Of a DNA stretch of 64,000 nucleotides, positions 51,224 to 58,727 are shown piece after piece (position 1 is the first letter of the stretch; every line of letters starts with the position of its first letter). Made by a program: the position numbers and the translations under genes. The DNA comes from Bryobacterales bacterium F-183. GTDB taxonomy: Bacteria; Acidobacteriota; Terriglobia; Bryobacterales; Bryobacteraceae. The notes under the pieces are model-generated. The model searched no databases. It was given only the letters and a program-made list of their open reading frames with translations, and was not told the origin of the DNA. The stretch spans positions 2,356,001-2,420,000 of the forward strand of contig AP025252.1 of assembly GCA_016865505.2 (NCBI GenBank), read 5' to 3'.

Positions 51224-51712
51224 CTAGACCCTATAGTGGTAGCGCCCTGTCTGTTTAACCGATTTCAGCTCGCGAGCATGGTCCATCAGGCGCTGCTTAA
51301 AGTTCGCTTCGAGGTCTTCGCGAACGTCAAGAAGCTGCTTCCACATTTCTTCCGGATACCAATCGGACGCCTCGATGTTCCAGAGGAGATCAAGCGGCCA
51401 GGAGTCCGAGCGAAAGAAGCCAAAAACGAAGTAGAGGTACTCTTCAGGGGGTACGCACTGTTCGAAGGTAAACGGCGTGCTGGAATCGCTCCGGAGGTAG
51501 CGCTCGTACTCGCAAACCGCCCGGATGATTGTCATGTCGCCTTTGCAGGGGCCGCGTAGAACTTCTTCCCACTTCTCTTCCGGAACGCCTTCCTGTCCGA
51601 CTGGTTTGGTTGCGTCCCAAAGAAGAGTTTCCGCGAGGCTGCGAACTAGCTCAGTCCGCTCGACGATGCGACGGGCTCTGTATGGTTGTTGAGTTGCGTG
51701 TTTGTGATTCAT
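51224..51712 (-). CDS. Hypothetical island protein
   Basis: 162 residues; no family recognised. It is acidic and aromatic-rich in the centre (EEYLYFVFGFFRSDSWPLDLLWNIEASDWYPEE, read in parts) and helical at both ends. The N-terminus (MNHKHATQQPYRARR) is basic. There is no membrane segment, signal peptide or nuclease motif. It lies downstream of the kinase gene on the same strand, behind a structured intergenic hairpin. Confidence 0.6.
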   Translation of the reverse strand: MNHKHATQQPYRARRIVERTELVRSLAETLLWDATKPVGQEGVPEEKWEEVLRGPCKGDMTIIRAVCEYERYLRSDSSTPFTFEQCVPPEEYLYFVFGFFRSDSWPLDLLWNIEASDWYPEEMWKQLLDVREDLEANFKQRLMDHARELKSVKQTGRYHYRV

Positions 51713-51759
51713 GAGGATCTACAGAAGCCGACCTAGCTTCAAAGATCCCCATGCAAAAC

Positions 51760-51816
51760 CTTGTCTTGCTCACCCTTACTTCGCTGGCGATTCCCAGCAA
51801 AGTTGGTGAAGACAAG
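51760..51816 (-). terminator. Structured hairpin between kinase and hypothetical genes
   Basis: CTTGTCTT (51760-51767) pairs with AAGACAAG (51809-51816), CACC with GGTG inside, and an inner GCTGG/CCAGC hairpin (51783-51798). On the minus strand it is followed by GTTTTGC. It may end transcription after the kinase gene. Confidence 0.5.
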
Positions 51817-51892
51817 CTGACCCATTTATGAACTGAAAGAGCATACGGGCTTTATGCGCTGCCGAACTAAAGGCGTGACCAAAGGTCACCGG

Positions 51893-53974
51893 CTAGCGAG
51901 TCGCAATGATTTTTCCGGTGGCGAACTCAGCAAAGAACTGTTTGTCCTGGCGCTTGCCGATGAAGTACTTTCCGTCTCTGGAGACCTCTACGACGCCGTA
52001 CTCGGAGAACTGCTCGGGGCCAAGAGACACACTCTCAGGAAATGAGAGAACCGACATGTTGGACAGCAGGAGCATCTTCTCGGTGCGATTGTTGTAAAGC
52101 TCGTCGATTGACTTGTACTGATCAGGGATTTTACATTTCTCGCCTGGAATCGCGAACTGGATCCTAGTGCCATCCATGGAACATACGCCGCCTTCGTAGT
52201 ATGTGTTTAACTTCACCCCAAAGTCCGAGATGTTCTTAGTAGAAATAAGTTTTCCTTGCTCGGATAGCACCAGGTAGGTCTGGCGGTCCTTAAAGCAGCC
52301 TTCGGGTGATGGGGCTGTACTGAAGCGTTTGGTAACCCTGTCGAAGTGCAGCAAGGTGCATTCTTCAAGAATGTAAGCCAGCGATTCAGACGAGAGTGTG
52401 CCCTGACTTCCGCTAGGCGGCTCGGGCGACACTTTCATCTCGAATTGGTCAAGAAGCTTACCTTTCTGTTCGTCCAGCATGTAGACCGTACGAAAGTCTG
52501 TATACTCCCCGAAGTGATTCTGTCGTTGAAAGTGATCAACAACCAGCCGCAAGTCGGCAAGGCGGCTCAACCTCTGGCGAGGTCGGTACTTGCCCTTTAG
52601 CGTTATCTCCTTGGCAAATCTTGTCGGCAAGGCTGAGTGAATATCAGCTCGAGGTGATTCATAGGTCCTCCCCGCTAGCGTGAAGGTCGGAGGTCCGAGC
52701 GGCGTTACCTGCTCGGTTTCCGGTGGCGTCTTTGATGTTGGTGGGCTACTTGTCTCCGTTGGTTTACCGATGGCGCTTAGAACGCTCTTCGGAGGTGCCT
52801 CATTGGGGCGCTTCTCCGGCGGCGGCAGGCGAGTAGCCTCCGCTGCCTTTTCCTTCCCTCCTGGACTCGGCTGGCTTCCATGGCCCCAAAGGATGTCCCA
52901 CTTCCAAGCCACTACTGCGAATAATGAGGCTGTGACAAAAAGCAGGAGTAGGGTGCTCTTTGCGCGTGGCGCTGGCAGAAAGCGGCGTATTGAGGGAGCC
53001 TTGGCGGCGAGCGTCCGTGAGATTCGCTGTAGGGACGTAGCAAGCGCCTCTGCTGATTCGTGCCTTGCCTGTGGACGAAAGCTCCGGGCCTTTCCAATTT
53101 CTGCTCGAAGCACGCTAGCCGCTGCATTACCTTCGTCGTTGAACTCGTCGCAGTCCGAAAGGAGTTCTTCAAAGAGGATGCCGAGGCTATAAATATCGCT
53201 CTGCGGAGTGGCCCTACTGCCCTTTACGATCTCCGGGGCGACGTAGACCGGCGTGCCGCCAACGATAGATGACTGCGTCATTGGCTCTGTCGAACTGGCA
53301 AGGCCAAAGTCAAGAACGGTGACGTGCCCAGTCGGTGACACCAGAATGTTTCCAGGCTTTAGGTCCTTGTGGCAGACCTTGTTTAGGTGGGCGAAGTGAA
53401 TTGCCTGACAGATCGTCTCACAAACGGCGAGGCGCTCCCGCAAGCCGAGTTGTCGGTTTGAAAAAAACTCATCAACATGGATGCCATCGACGTACTCCAT
53501 CACGAAGTACGGCCGGCCCTCGAACGTTCCGTCATCGAGGATCTTAATGATGTTCGGATGATGGAGTGAGGCTAAATGCTGTTCCTCAGCTCGAAACCGG
53601 GCTAGGAATGTCTCGGCACCTTCGCCCTCGGGAAGCCGGTGGATGAGCTTAAGCGCTCGAGGGCCCGAGAATCGCTCTCCTTCAAAACGAACTTTGTAGA
53701 CCGACCCCATGCCCCCATCTCCGAGGTAGCCGAGAACAATGTGACGGCCAATCTTTTCTGGAAGAGGTGAGGGGAGGGTAAGCGGAAGAGGGAGGTCGCT
53801 GTCGTGCCGCTGCGCTGCTGCGTACTCAAGAAGGTGGGCAGCCATCGTCTCATCCCCTTTGCAGAGGACTAACGCTCGACTTCTTAGGGCTTGCTGATCT
53901 CCGCGCCGAGAGGCCTCGTCTTCCGCGAGAATCTGGAAAAGCGAGTCGATTCGCTTCAGTTGGTCTTTATCCAA
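51893..53974 (-). CDS. Transmembrane serine/threonine protein kinase
   Basis: 693 residues from a TTG (an in-frame stop precedes it). A roughly 75-residue acidic helical N-terminus precedes the kinase domain: G-loop GDGGMG 85-90, VAIK-type Lys109 (RALK), H202-K-D204-LKPGN catalytic loop, D222-F-G and APE 246-248. The usual HRD Arg is replaced by Lys. One membrane helix lies at 340-358, followed by a Pro/Thr-rich linker and a 250-residue exterior part with repeated strands (TYLVLSEQGKLIST, VVEVSRDGKYFIGKRQDKQF) suggesting a propeller-like sensor. It is divergent from the ECF sigma gene, an acidobacterial and planctomycete pairing. Likely role: sensing at the surface and phosphorylating the sigma factor or its partner. 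Confidence 0.88.
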   Translation of the reverse strand: MDKDQLKRIDSLFQILAEDEASRRGDQQALRSRALVLCKGDETMAAHLLEYAAAQRHDSDLPLPLTLPSPLPEKIGRHIVLGYLGDGGMGSVYKVRFEGERFSGPRALKLIHRLPEGEGAETFLARFRAEEQHLASLHHPNIIKILDDGTFEGRPYFVMEYVDGIHVDEFFSNRQLGLRERLAVCETICQAIHFAHLNKVCHKDLKPGNILVSPTGHVTVLDFGLASSTEPMTQSSIVGGTPVYVAPEIVKGSRATPQSDIYSLGILFEELLSDCDEFNDEGNAAASVLRAEIGKARSFRPQARHESAEALATSLQRISRTLAAKAPSIRRFLPAPRAKSTLLLLFVTASLFAVVAWKWDILWGHGSQPSPGGKEKAAEATRLPPPEKRPNEAPPKSVLSAIGKPTETSSPPTSKTPPETEQVTPLGPPTFTLAGRTYESPRADIHSALPTRFAKEITLKGKYRPRQRLSRLADLRLVVDHFQRQNHFGEYTDFRTVYMLDEQKGKLLDQFEMKVSPEPPSGSQGTLSSESLAYILEECTLLHFDRVTKRFSTAPSPEGCFKDRQTYLVLSEQGKLISTKNISDFGVKLNTYYEGGVCSMDGTRIQFAIPGEKCKIPDQYKSIDELYNNRTEKMLLLSNMSVLSFPESVSLGPEQFSEYGVVEVSRDGKYFIGKRQDKQFFAEFATGKIIATR

Positions 53975-54131
53975 ACGCGATCACCCCCAAGACTATTCAA
54001 CGCTTTCCGAAGTGTGCCGCAGTTGCATTCTTCCTAAGCGCGTTCGTGTAGGCAGCACACGGACGGTTAGAATATTTTTTCACGAACTGAGCCCCACGTT
54101 CTTGGGGAGCGTATACGGTTAGAGGAGAAAA

Positions 54132-54689
54132 ATGTCGCCACTGAATTTGACCGAGCTTCTACGCCGTTGGCGCGGGACCAGGCGAGTGCGGAATAAAGAG
54201 GCTGCGAACGAACTTTTCGAAATCATCTACAAGGACCTTGTCAGCATCGCCTCGCATATGCCCAGAACTCAGGACCTTGACGCCCAAGACGTGGTCCACA
54301 AGCTTTTCTTGAAGTGGCAGGGTGACGCAGCGCTGAAGGATTGGAACTCTAGGAAGGAATTCTTCAGCTTCGCACGGACGGCGATGAAGCGCTTGTGCAT
54401 TGACGAGTACCGAAAAAAGCGCCGTGTAAGAACGCATCTTCCCTTTGATGAAGCCTTGAACCAGGCCGCCTCGAGCCTCACCGTAGTCAACATCGACGAA
54501 TTGCTCGGCGAAATCGGCAAGACGAATGCCGTCTACGAGGAGGTGCTGACGCTTAAGATCTTTTCTAAATCGAATGACGAAGAGATTGCCAAGATGCTTG
54601 ACGTCAGCGAGGCGACATCGAAGCGCTACTACGCAGCGGCAAAGGTCAGCTTCTCCAAACTACTCCAAAAGAATTCTTCGTTAACCTGA
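54132..54689 (+). CDS. ECF-type sigma factor
   Basis: 185 residues with a good GGAGAAA site before the ATG. Region 2 is NELFEIIYKDLVSIASHM, LDAQDVVHKLFLKWQ and SRKEFFSFARTAMKRLCIDEYRKKRR (parts); region 4 ends with SKSNDEEIAKMLDVSEATSKRYYAAAKVSFSKLL (parts). It matches the sigma-70 ECF subfamily coupled to Ser/Thr kinases in acidobacteria. It is divergently transcribed from the kinase gene, with 157 bp between start codons containing two copies of a CGGTTAGA motif. It probably directs the following membrane protein, TPR and repeat genes. Confidence 0.88.
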   Translation: MSPLNLTELLRRWRGTRRVRNKEAANELFEIIYKDLVSIASHMPRTQDLDAQDVVHKLFLKWQGDAALKDWNSRKEFFSFARTAMKRLCIDEYRKKRRVRTHLPFDEALNQAASSLTVVNIDELLGEIGKTNAVYEEVLTLKIFSKSNDEEIAKMLDVSEATSKRYYAAAKVSFSKLLQKNSSLT

Positions 54690-54786
54690 GCCTCGTTGGC
54701 GTCCCCCGTCGTTGTCGATTGATGAAGCGCAAGCATTCCAAGCAAAGGGAAGATGCGCTGAACCTGCAAACAACGAGGAGAACTTC

Positions 54787-55377
54787 ATGTTCAAGAGCTG
54801 GACGATGGGAAAGACGATCTGGGCTGCCGCAGTCGCTGGCCTACTGGCCGCGACCTTCCAGGTCGTCAACACGGGCACCCAAGGCATTATGTGGGAAGGC
54901 CCAAACGTAAAAAACAACGAGATGATGGCGAAGGCCCAAATCGTTACGGCCGAAGCAGAGAAGATCAAGGCAGCCGCCTTGATCGCGACAGCAGAAGCGG
55001 ACAAGGTCAAGGCGCAGGCCGAGATCGAGAAAGCGAAGGCGGAACAGCTAAAGGGCCGGGCGGAGCTGCAAAAGTCCGACGCCGATCAAAAGGTAGCTGA
55101 CGCGTACGAGAAGCAAGTCGCCATCGAGACGTACGGCACGGAGCAGACAAACAAGTACATCATCCAACCAATGGAGGAGCTAGTCGCCATCAACAGTCGA
55201 ATCGCGGAGCTGCAAGAGAAGGTCGATAACGCCTCGTCAGCCGCCGACAAGGCGTGGTGGCAAGGGCATGTCGACTTCCACGAAAAAAAGAAACGGCGGA
55301 TGATGTCCACAGCCTCAAGAACTACGGGCGACGTAGTCGGACTCTTCATGGGCGGCTTGCTGGGGGGGCAAAAGTGA
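54787..55377 (+). CDS. Membrane-anchored coiled-coil protein
   Basis: The start is the ATG at 54787 (MFKSWTMGKTIW), preceded by GAGGAGAA; 196 residues. One N-terminal membrane or signal segment (TIWAAAVAGLLAATFQVV) is followed by a long Ala/Lys/Glu coiled coil with an approximate hepta/undeca repeat (IKAAALIATAEADKVKAQAEIEKAKAEQLKGRAELQ, read in parts), a stalk near 110-150 and a basic C-terminus with a short GLFMGGLLGG tail. It resembles band-7 or phage-tail-like scaffolds only in composition; family unknown. It is followed by a TPR protein overlapping by GTGA. Confidence 0.65.
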   Translation: MFKSWTMGKTIWAAAVAGLLAATFQVVNTGTQGIMWEGPNVKNNEMMAKAQIVTAEAEKIKAAALIATAEADKVKAQAEIEKAKAEQLKGRAELQKSDADQKVADAYEKQVAIETYGTEQTNKYIIQPMEELVAINSRIAELQEKVDNASSAADKAWWQGHVDFHEKKKRRMMSTASRTTGDVVGLFMGGLLGGQK

Positions 55378-56570
55378 GAAAGTATCTGCACCTTGCGTGG
55401 GTGCTGGGGTCGCTTTATGCGGCCCCGGCGTCAACATTAACCGCCTATGAGGAATTTGACGAAGCTCTCCGGCAGGGAAGCAGAGAACTGGCCGAGGCAA
55501 TCGCGAGAAGGGAGAGTAAGATCAATCCCGATAAGGCCGAGACGCTCGTCATGACCGGTCGACTCTACATGCTGAACGGCGAAAAGTTTAAGCAGGATAC
55601 GAGCCGGGAGGGGTCTATTGGGGCGTGGTTGCTTCCAGAGGTACCAATCGAACAGGAGGCTCTTCGGGCCTATACGAAGGCCATCGAGATTGATCCCTCA
55701 AACGCTCCAGCATACATCTACCGGAGTGGCCTACTAGGAAATCTAGGACATTGTGCACGCGGAATTGAAGATGCGAAAAAAGGTCTCGGATTGACCACCT
55801 CGGTACGCGAGAAGTCGTTGGCACACTACCAACGCGGGTATAACCTAATGCGCTGTGACTTCTATGAGACTGCGTTGGCCGATTTCAACGAATCGATCCA
55901 GTTCGATCCAACGCCCGGCCGCGCCTACTATGGATTGGCACGTACGTACCTTTTGATCGATAAGCCAAAAGACGCACTTACCGCAATCGAGGAAGCACTC
56001 AAGCGAAAGCAAACACCGAGTGCGGCTCGTACCTATCAGGCCGACGCTTTATTGAGGCTCGGTCGGGTCGATGACGCCGCCCGCGCGATACGTCAGGCCG
56101 TTGATGACATGCCAAAGTATGCTTACGCGTACGAAGTGTGGGCGATGATCAACCTAAAACAAGAACGCCTTGAACTTGCCGTGGCACACGCCCAGCAAGC
56201 TATTCGGCTTCGTCCTAATTCACCGTTGCCCTACAGGTTAAAAGCCGAGGCGTTAGATAAGATGGGTGCCACGCATGAAGCTACAAGAGTCCTGCTGGCC
56301 GCGCCAATAAAGGACGTAGTCGCGGAGGGAAAAGCACGTCCTAAACCGCCCGGATACGACGCGCCTAGATACTATAAGTGCTCGAATTCGAGCGACAAGC
56401 TCTACATCCTCGGCGATCCGATAGAACCAGACTATTCTTGCATTACGAAGTCGTTGGAGGCTATGACTCAACCGCAACCTCCTCCAGTAGTGAAACGTAC
56501 TCATCCGAAATCTGTTCAGCGCGTTATAGACCGAATTGAGAAGGGGCGATCGCCAATCCAAAAGAGGTAA
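55374..56570 (+). CDS. Secreted TPR-repeat protein
   Basis: 398 residues from a GTG that overlaps the coiled-coil gene (GTGA). The signal peptide is RKYLHLAWVLGSLYAAPA. TPR-like helices run through residues 80-300: ALRAYTKAIEIDPSNAPAYIYRSGLLGNLGHCARGIEDAKKGL (in parts), ALADFNESIQFDPTPGRAYYGLARTYLLIDKPKDALTAIEEALK, and AVAHAQQAIRLRPNSPLPYRLKAEALDKMGATHEA. The C-terminal roughly 90 residues are Pro/Lys-rich with a YKCSNSSDK motif. The CHARG-type Cys may form disulfides. Predicted periplasmic scaffold, possibly working with the membrane coiled-coil protein. Function unknown. Confidence 0.8.
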   Translation: MRKYLHLAWVLGSLYAAPASTLTAYEEFDEALRQGSRELAEAIARRESKINPDKAETLVMTGRLYMLNGEKFKQDTSREGSIGAWLLPEVPIEQEALRAYTKAIEIDPSNAPAYIYRSGLLGNLGHCARGIEDAKKGLGLTTSVREKSLAHYQRGYNLMRCDFYETALADFNESIQFDPTPGRAYYGLARTYLLIDKPKDALTAIEEALKRKQTPSAARTYQADALLRLGRVDDAARAIRQAVDDMPKYAYAYEVWAMINLKQERLELAVAHAQQAIRLRPNSPLPYRLKAEALDKMGATHEATRVLLAAPIKDVVAEGKARPKPPGYDAPRYYKCSNSSDKLYILGDPIEPDYSCITKSLEAMTQPQPPPVVKRTHPKSVQRVIDRIEKGRSPIQKR

Positions 56571-56726
56571 TTCGGTCCGAAACGACGTCCATCGCAACCT
56601 ACGCTCTTTCGTCCTTTCAAGGACAAACCCTTTGGCATCAGCCAACCGGCTTCAGAACTACACGTTTAATCGTGCGGTTCCTAATCCGGTTAGGCCAATG
56701 GCGGCTTAACTTTTTTATAGGAACGT

Positions 56727-57311
56727 ATGAGAAAGAAAAGTACAAACAAAGGGAAGACTACCGCTGTGAAGCGAGCCTCAATCTCGCTTACTAGCACGCA
56801 GAGTAAGAAAACGCAACGCCAAAATGGTATTTCAGACTATTCCAAGCATCTTTTGGAGTATCTAAACGGAGAGTTTGCATTAACGGATTACTGGAATGTC
56901 TTTCGGTTTCATGAACTGAATCGTCTTCCAGGATCCGAAAATAGCGCTCTTCGAAAAAGCGAGCACCAGCGTGGCATATCAGAGTATACCGACATGCTGT
57001 CGGCTTATCTGAATGGAGTTACGGTCCCACGGCCTCATTGGAAGCTATTCCAAGTCCAGGGCTTTCCAGGAACTCCAGGCGTCAAACACAAGGCTAACCG
57101 TAAGCATCACTCGTCTCAGGCGGTTACTGCAATTGCAAGAAGGCCCTCGAAAGCTGAAATGCAGCCAGTAGCATACAAACGCACTCAGGCGTCTAGTCTA
57201 ACGGCTAAGCAAAGGGCATTTCGAAAGGCGGCGGCGGGATTGTTGGGACTATGTATCATCTCCACATCCAGCGTCATCATCTATTCGAGCCTGTGTAAAT
57301 TATTGCCTTAG
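56727..57311 (+). CDS. Repeat-containing protein with C-terminal membrane anchor
   Basis: 194 residues; a basic Lys/Thr-rich N-terminus (KKSTNKGKTTAVKRASIS), then two copies of a roughly 38-residue motif: GISDYSKHLLEYLNGE (about 35-50) and GISEYTDMLSAYLNG (about 85-100), each followed by an aromatic-rich tail (YWNVFRFHEL / HWKLFQVQGF). A C-terminal hydrophobic segment (AAAGLLGLCIISTSSVIIYSSLC) makes it tail-anchored. I know no family. It lies between the TPR gene and two back-to-back terminators, so it ends the kinase/sigma-associated block. Confidence 0.65.
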   Translation: MRKKSTNKGKTTAVKRASISLTSTQSKKTQRQNGISDYSKHLLEYLNGEFALTDYWNVFRFHELNRLPGSENSALRKSEHQRGISEYTDMLSAYLNGVTVPRPHWKLFQVQGFPGTPGVKHKANRKHHSSQAVTAIARRPSKAEMQPVAYKRTQASSLTAKQRAFRKAAAGLLGLCIISTSSVIIYSSLCKLLP

Positions 57312-57340
57312 GCAGTAGTAGGTAGTCAGTTTTTCGGTGT

Positions 57341-57370
57341 TGCCGAAACCCGTTACAACTTCGGTTTTTT
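57341..57370 (+). terminator. Intrinsic terminator, first of two
   Basis: CCGAAA (57342-57347) and TTTCGG (57359-57364) with an 11-nt loop, followed by TTTTTT. Confidence 0.6.
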
Positions 57371-57395
57371 GAGACCCTTCGGGGTCTCTTTTTTT
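57371..57395 (+). terminator. Intrinsic terminator with UUCG tetraloop
   Basis: GAGACCC-TTCG-GGGTCTC followed by seven T: a textbook 7-bp stem capped by the extra-stable UUCG loop. It immediately follows another terminator, so transcription of the preceding block should be fully insulated. The next gene starts just 13 nt later and must use its own promoter within this region, or read-through. Confidence 0.9.
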
Positions 57396-57408
57396 AAGGT
57401 GTGTACGC

Positions 57409-58032
57409 ATGAATCGCGAAAACCACTTCGCCCTCAGCGAGGACGATCTAGACGTGCTTAAAACACTGTCCTTAAAGGTTAGAGTGCTTACCGCAGCACA
57501 GCTCCAGCGAACCTGGCCGGGAACGACAGGTTGTAGGGCCAGAAGGCTTGAGGCCGCAGGCCTACTTCAATCGACAAAGCTTCTCGTCCATCCTGAACTT
57601 CCACTTGATCGCCCAGTGGTTCGTTGGTGGCCTGGACAGGCGTATCCGGATTTCGGAGCGTGTTCCCACCGACTAAGAAGTCGTTGGTCTAAGGCTGGAG
57701 TGAGCACGACCTGCTTCATCGCATCTAAGCGTTCTGCGCGAATGTGTGGTGGCCATGGAGGTCGGTTTCCTCGGGAGTCTGAAGAGACCCATGACGTGCA
57801 CCTAGCTGCCGTCTATCTCCGCTACAGAGCTGAGGCCCCGGAGCTTGCAGCTAGGTGGATTCACGAGGAGGAGTTTAAAGAACGTCGGAGAAACCGGTCC
57901 GGGAAGGTCCCGGATGCCGTGCTTGGCATGGACGGAAAGATCGTCGAGTTCGGCGGCGCTTACAAGAAAAAGAAACTTCAGGGATTTCACGAATACTGCC
58001 AGGCCCTGGGCCGGGAGTACGAGGTGTGGTGA
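57409..58032 (+). CDS. Winged-helix/Replic-Relax-like mobile-element protein, first copy
   Basis: 207 residues. Residues 10-60 resemble a winged helix (DLDVLKTLSLKVRVLTAAQLQRTW, ARRLEAAGLLQS). The C-terminal part VPDAVLGMDGKIVEFGGAYKKKKLQGFHEYC (about 160-195) has a PD...E-x-G...K spacing like a PD-(D/E)xK nuclease core. This plan is seen in the replication-relaxation family of mobile elements. It overlaps the next gene by TGATG. Relation to DNA mobilisation is inferred from position upstream of the coupling ATPase; there is no tyrosine relaxase motif. Confidence 0.55.
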   Translation: MNRENHFALSEDDLDVLKTLSLKVRVLTAAQLQRTWPGTTGCRARRLEAAGLLQSTKLLVHPELPLDRPVVRWWPGQAYPDFGACSHRLRSRWSKAGVSTTCFIASKRSARMCGGHGGRFPRESEETHDVHLAAVYLRYRAEAPELAARWIHEEEFKERRRNRSGKVPDAVLGMDGKIVEFGGAYKKKKLQGFHEYCQALGREYEVW

Positions 58033-58727
58033 TGATCGAACGAGATGATGCCATCTTAAAGCATCTTGGAAAGTACGGCGTGTCCTTGCGGCATGTCATC
58101 GAAAAGCGCTTCTTCGACGGCGCAACCTGTGATCACGTCCTCAATCGCCTTATCCGGGAGAATCGCGTTGTCGCCGAAGTCGGCATTCCAGGCGGCCTGT
58201 CGTACTACCACCTCTCGCTATCCGAGGCACGCGGAAGGGGAGTACCGGAGCATCGGGCTAGGCCAAAGCGTGGTGCCGCTCTACGAGAAGCCCTTCAAGT
58301 TCTACAGTTCTGCTGTCTCTCGAAGAAGAAGAGGAATCGACTTGAGCGGAGGGACATCGGGAAGAACTTTGGAAATGGCAAAGGCAGCGGTAAGCCTCAC
58401 TGTGCGGAGGTCGATGGGGATCGCTCCATCATCTATCGAGTATATGCTCCTGGCCCTAACTCCAAAGATGACTACCTGCTGAAAACGTTACGCATCGACC
58501 TAGAAGTTGCTGCGAGGGTACCGGAGCTTCAGGAGTGGATTGAGAACGGCGCGTTTGGCTTTGCCGTACTCGTAGAGACTCCCGAGCGTAAAGCCAGGCT
58601 CTTAAGGCTGATCGCCAAGCACGGCCCACGGCGTGTGCCTATTGTGATTGAAGTTGTAGCCGGTCTTTCAACGCTAGCCAGCACAATTCGTATCGAAAAA
58701 GGAGACGAACATCATGCATCGAGATAG
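58032..58727 (+). CDS. Winged-helix/Replic-Relax-like mobile-element protein, second copy
   Basis: The ATG at 58032 overlaps the previous stop; 231 residues. The N-terminus is again a winged helix (DDAILKHLGKYGVSLRHVIEKRFF, HVLNRLIRENRVVAEVG), and the middle has a PKRGAALREALQVLQFCCLS segment typical of replication-relaxation proteins. The C-terminal domain has the strands FAVLVETPERKARL and RVPIVIEVVAG and no clear nuclease residues. It is therefore related to the gene just upstream but diverged. Its 3' end overlaps the coupling-protein gene by 14 bp, making three genes one translational unit. Confidence 0.55.
   Translation: MIERDDAILKHLGKYGVSLRHVIEKRFFDGATCDHVLNRLIRENRVVAEVGIPGGLSYYHLSLSEARGRGVPEHRARPKRGAALREALQVLQFCCLSKKKRNRLERRDIGKNFGNGKGSGKPHCAEVDGDRSIIYRVYAPGPNSKDDYLLKTLRIDLEVAARVPELQEWIENGAFGFAVLVETPERKARLLRLIAKHGPRRVPIVIEVVAGLSTLASTIRIEKGDEHHASR

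Noticed and set aside
56571-56726. Small inverted repeats ahead of the tail-anchored repeat gene
   Set aside because: GTCCTT/AAGGAC and CCTAA/TTAGG stems are short and not arranged as a riboswitch or terminator I can recognise.
57409-58032. Calling the first winged-helix protein a relaxase
   Set aside because: No catalytic Tyr or His-triad (HUH) motif is visible; only a tentative PD-(D/E)xK-like spacing.
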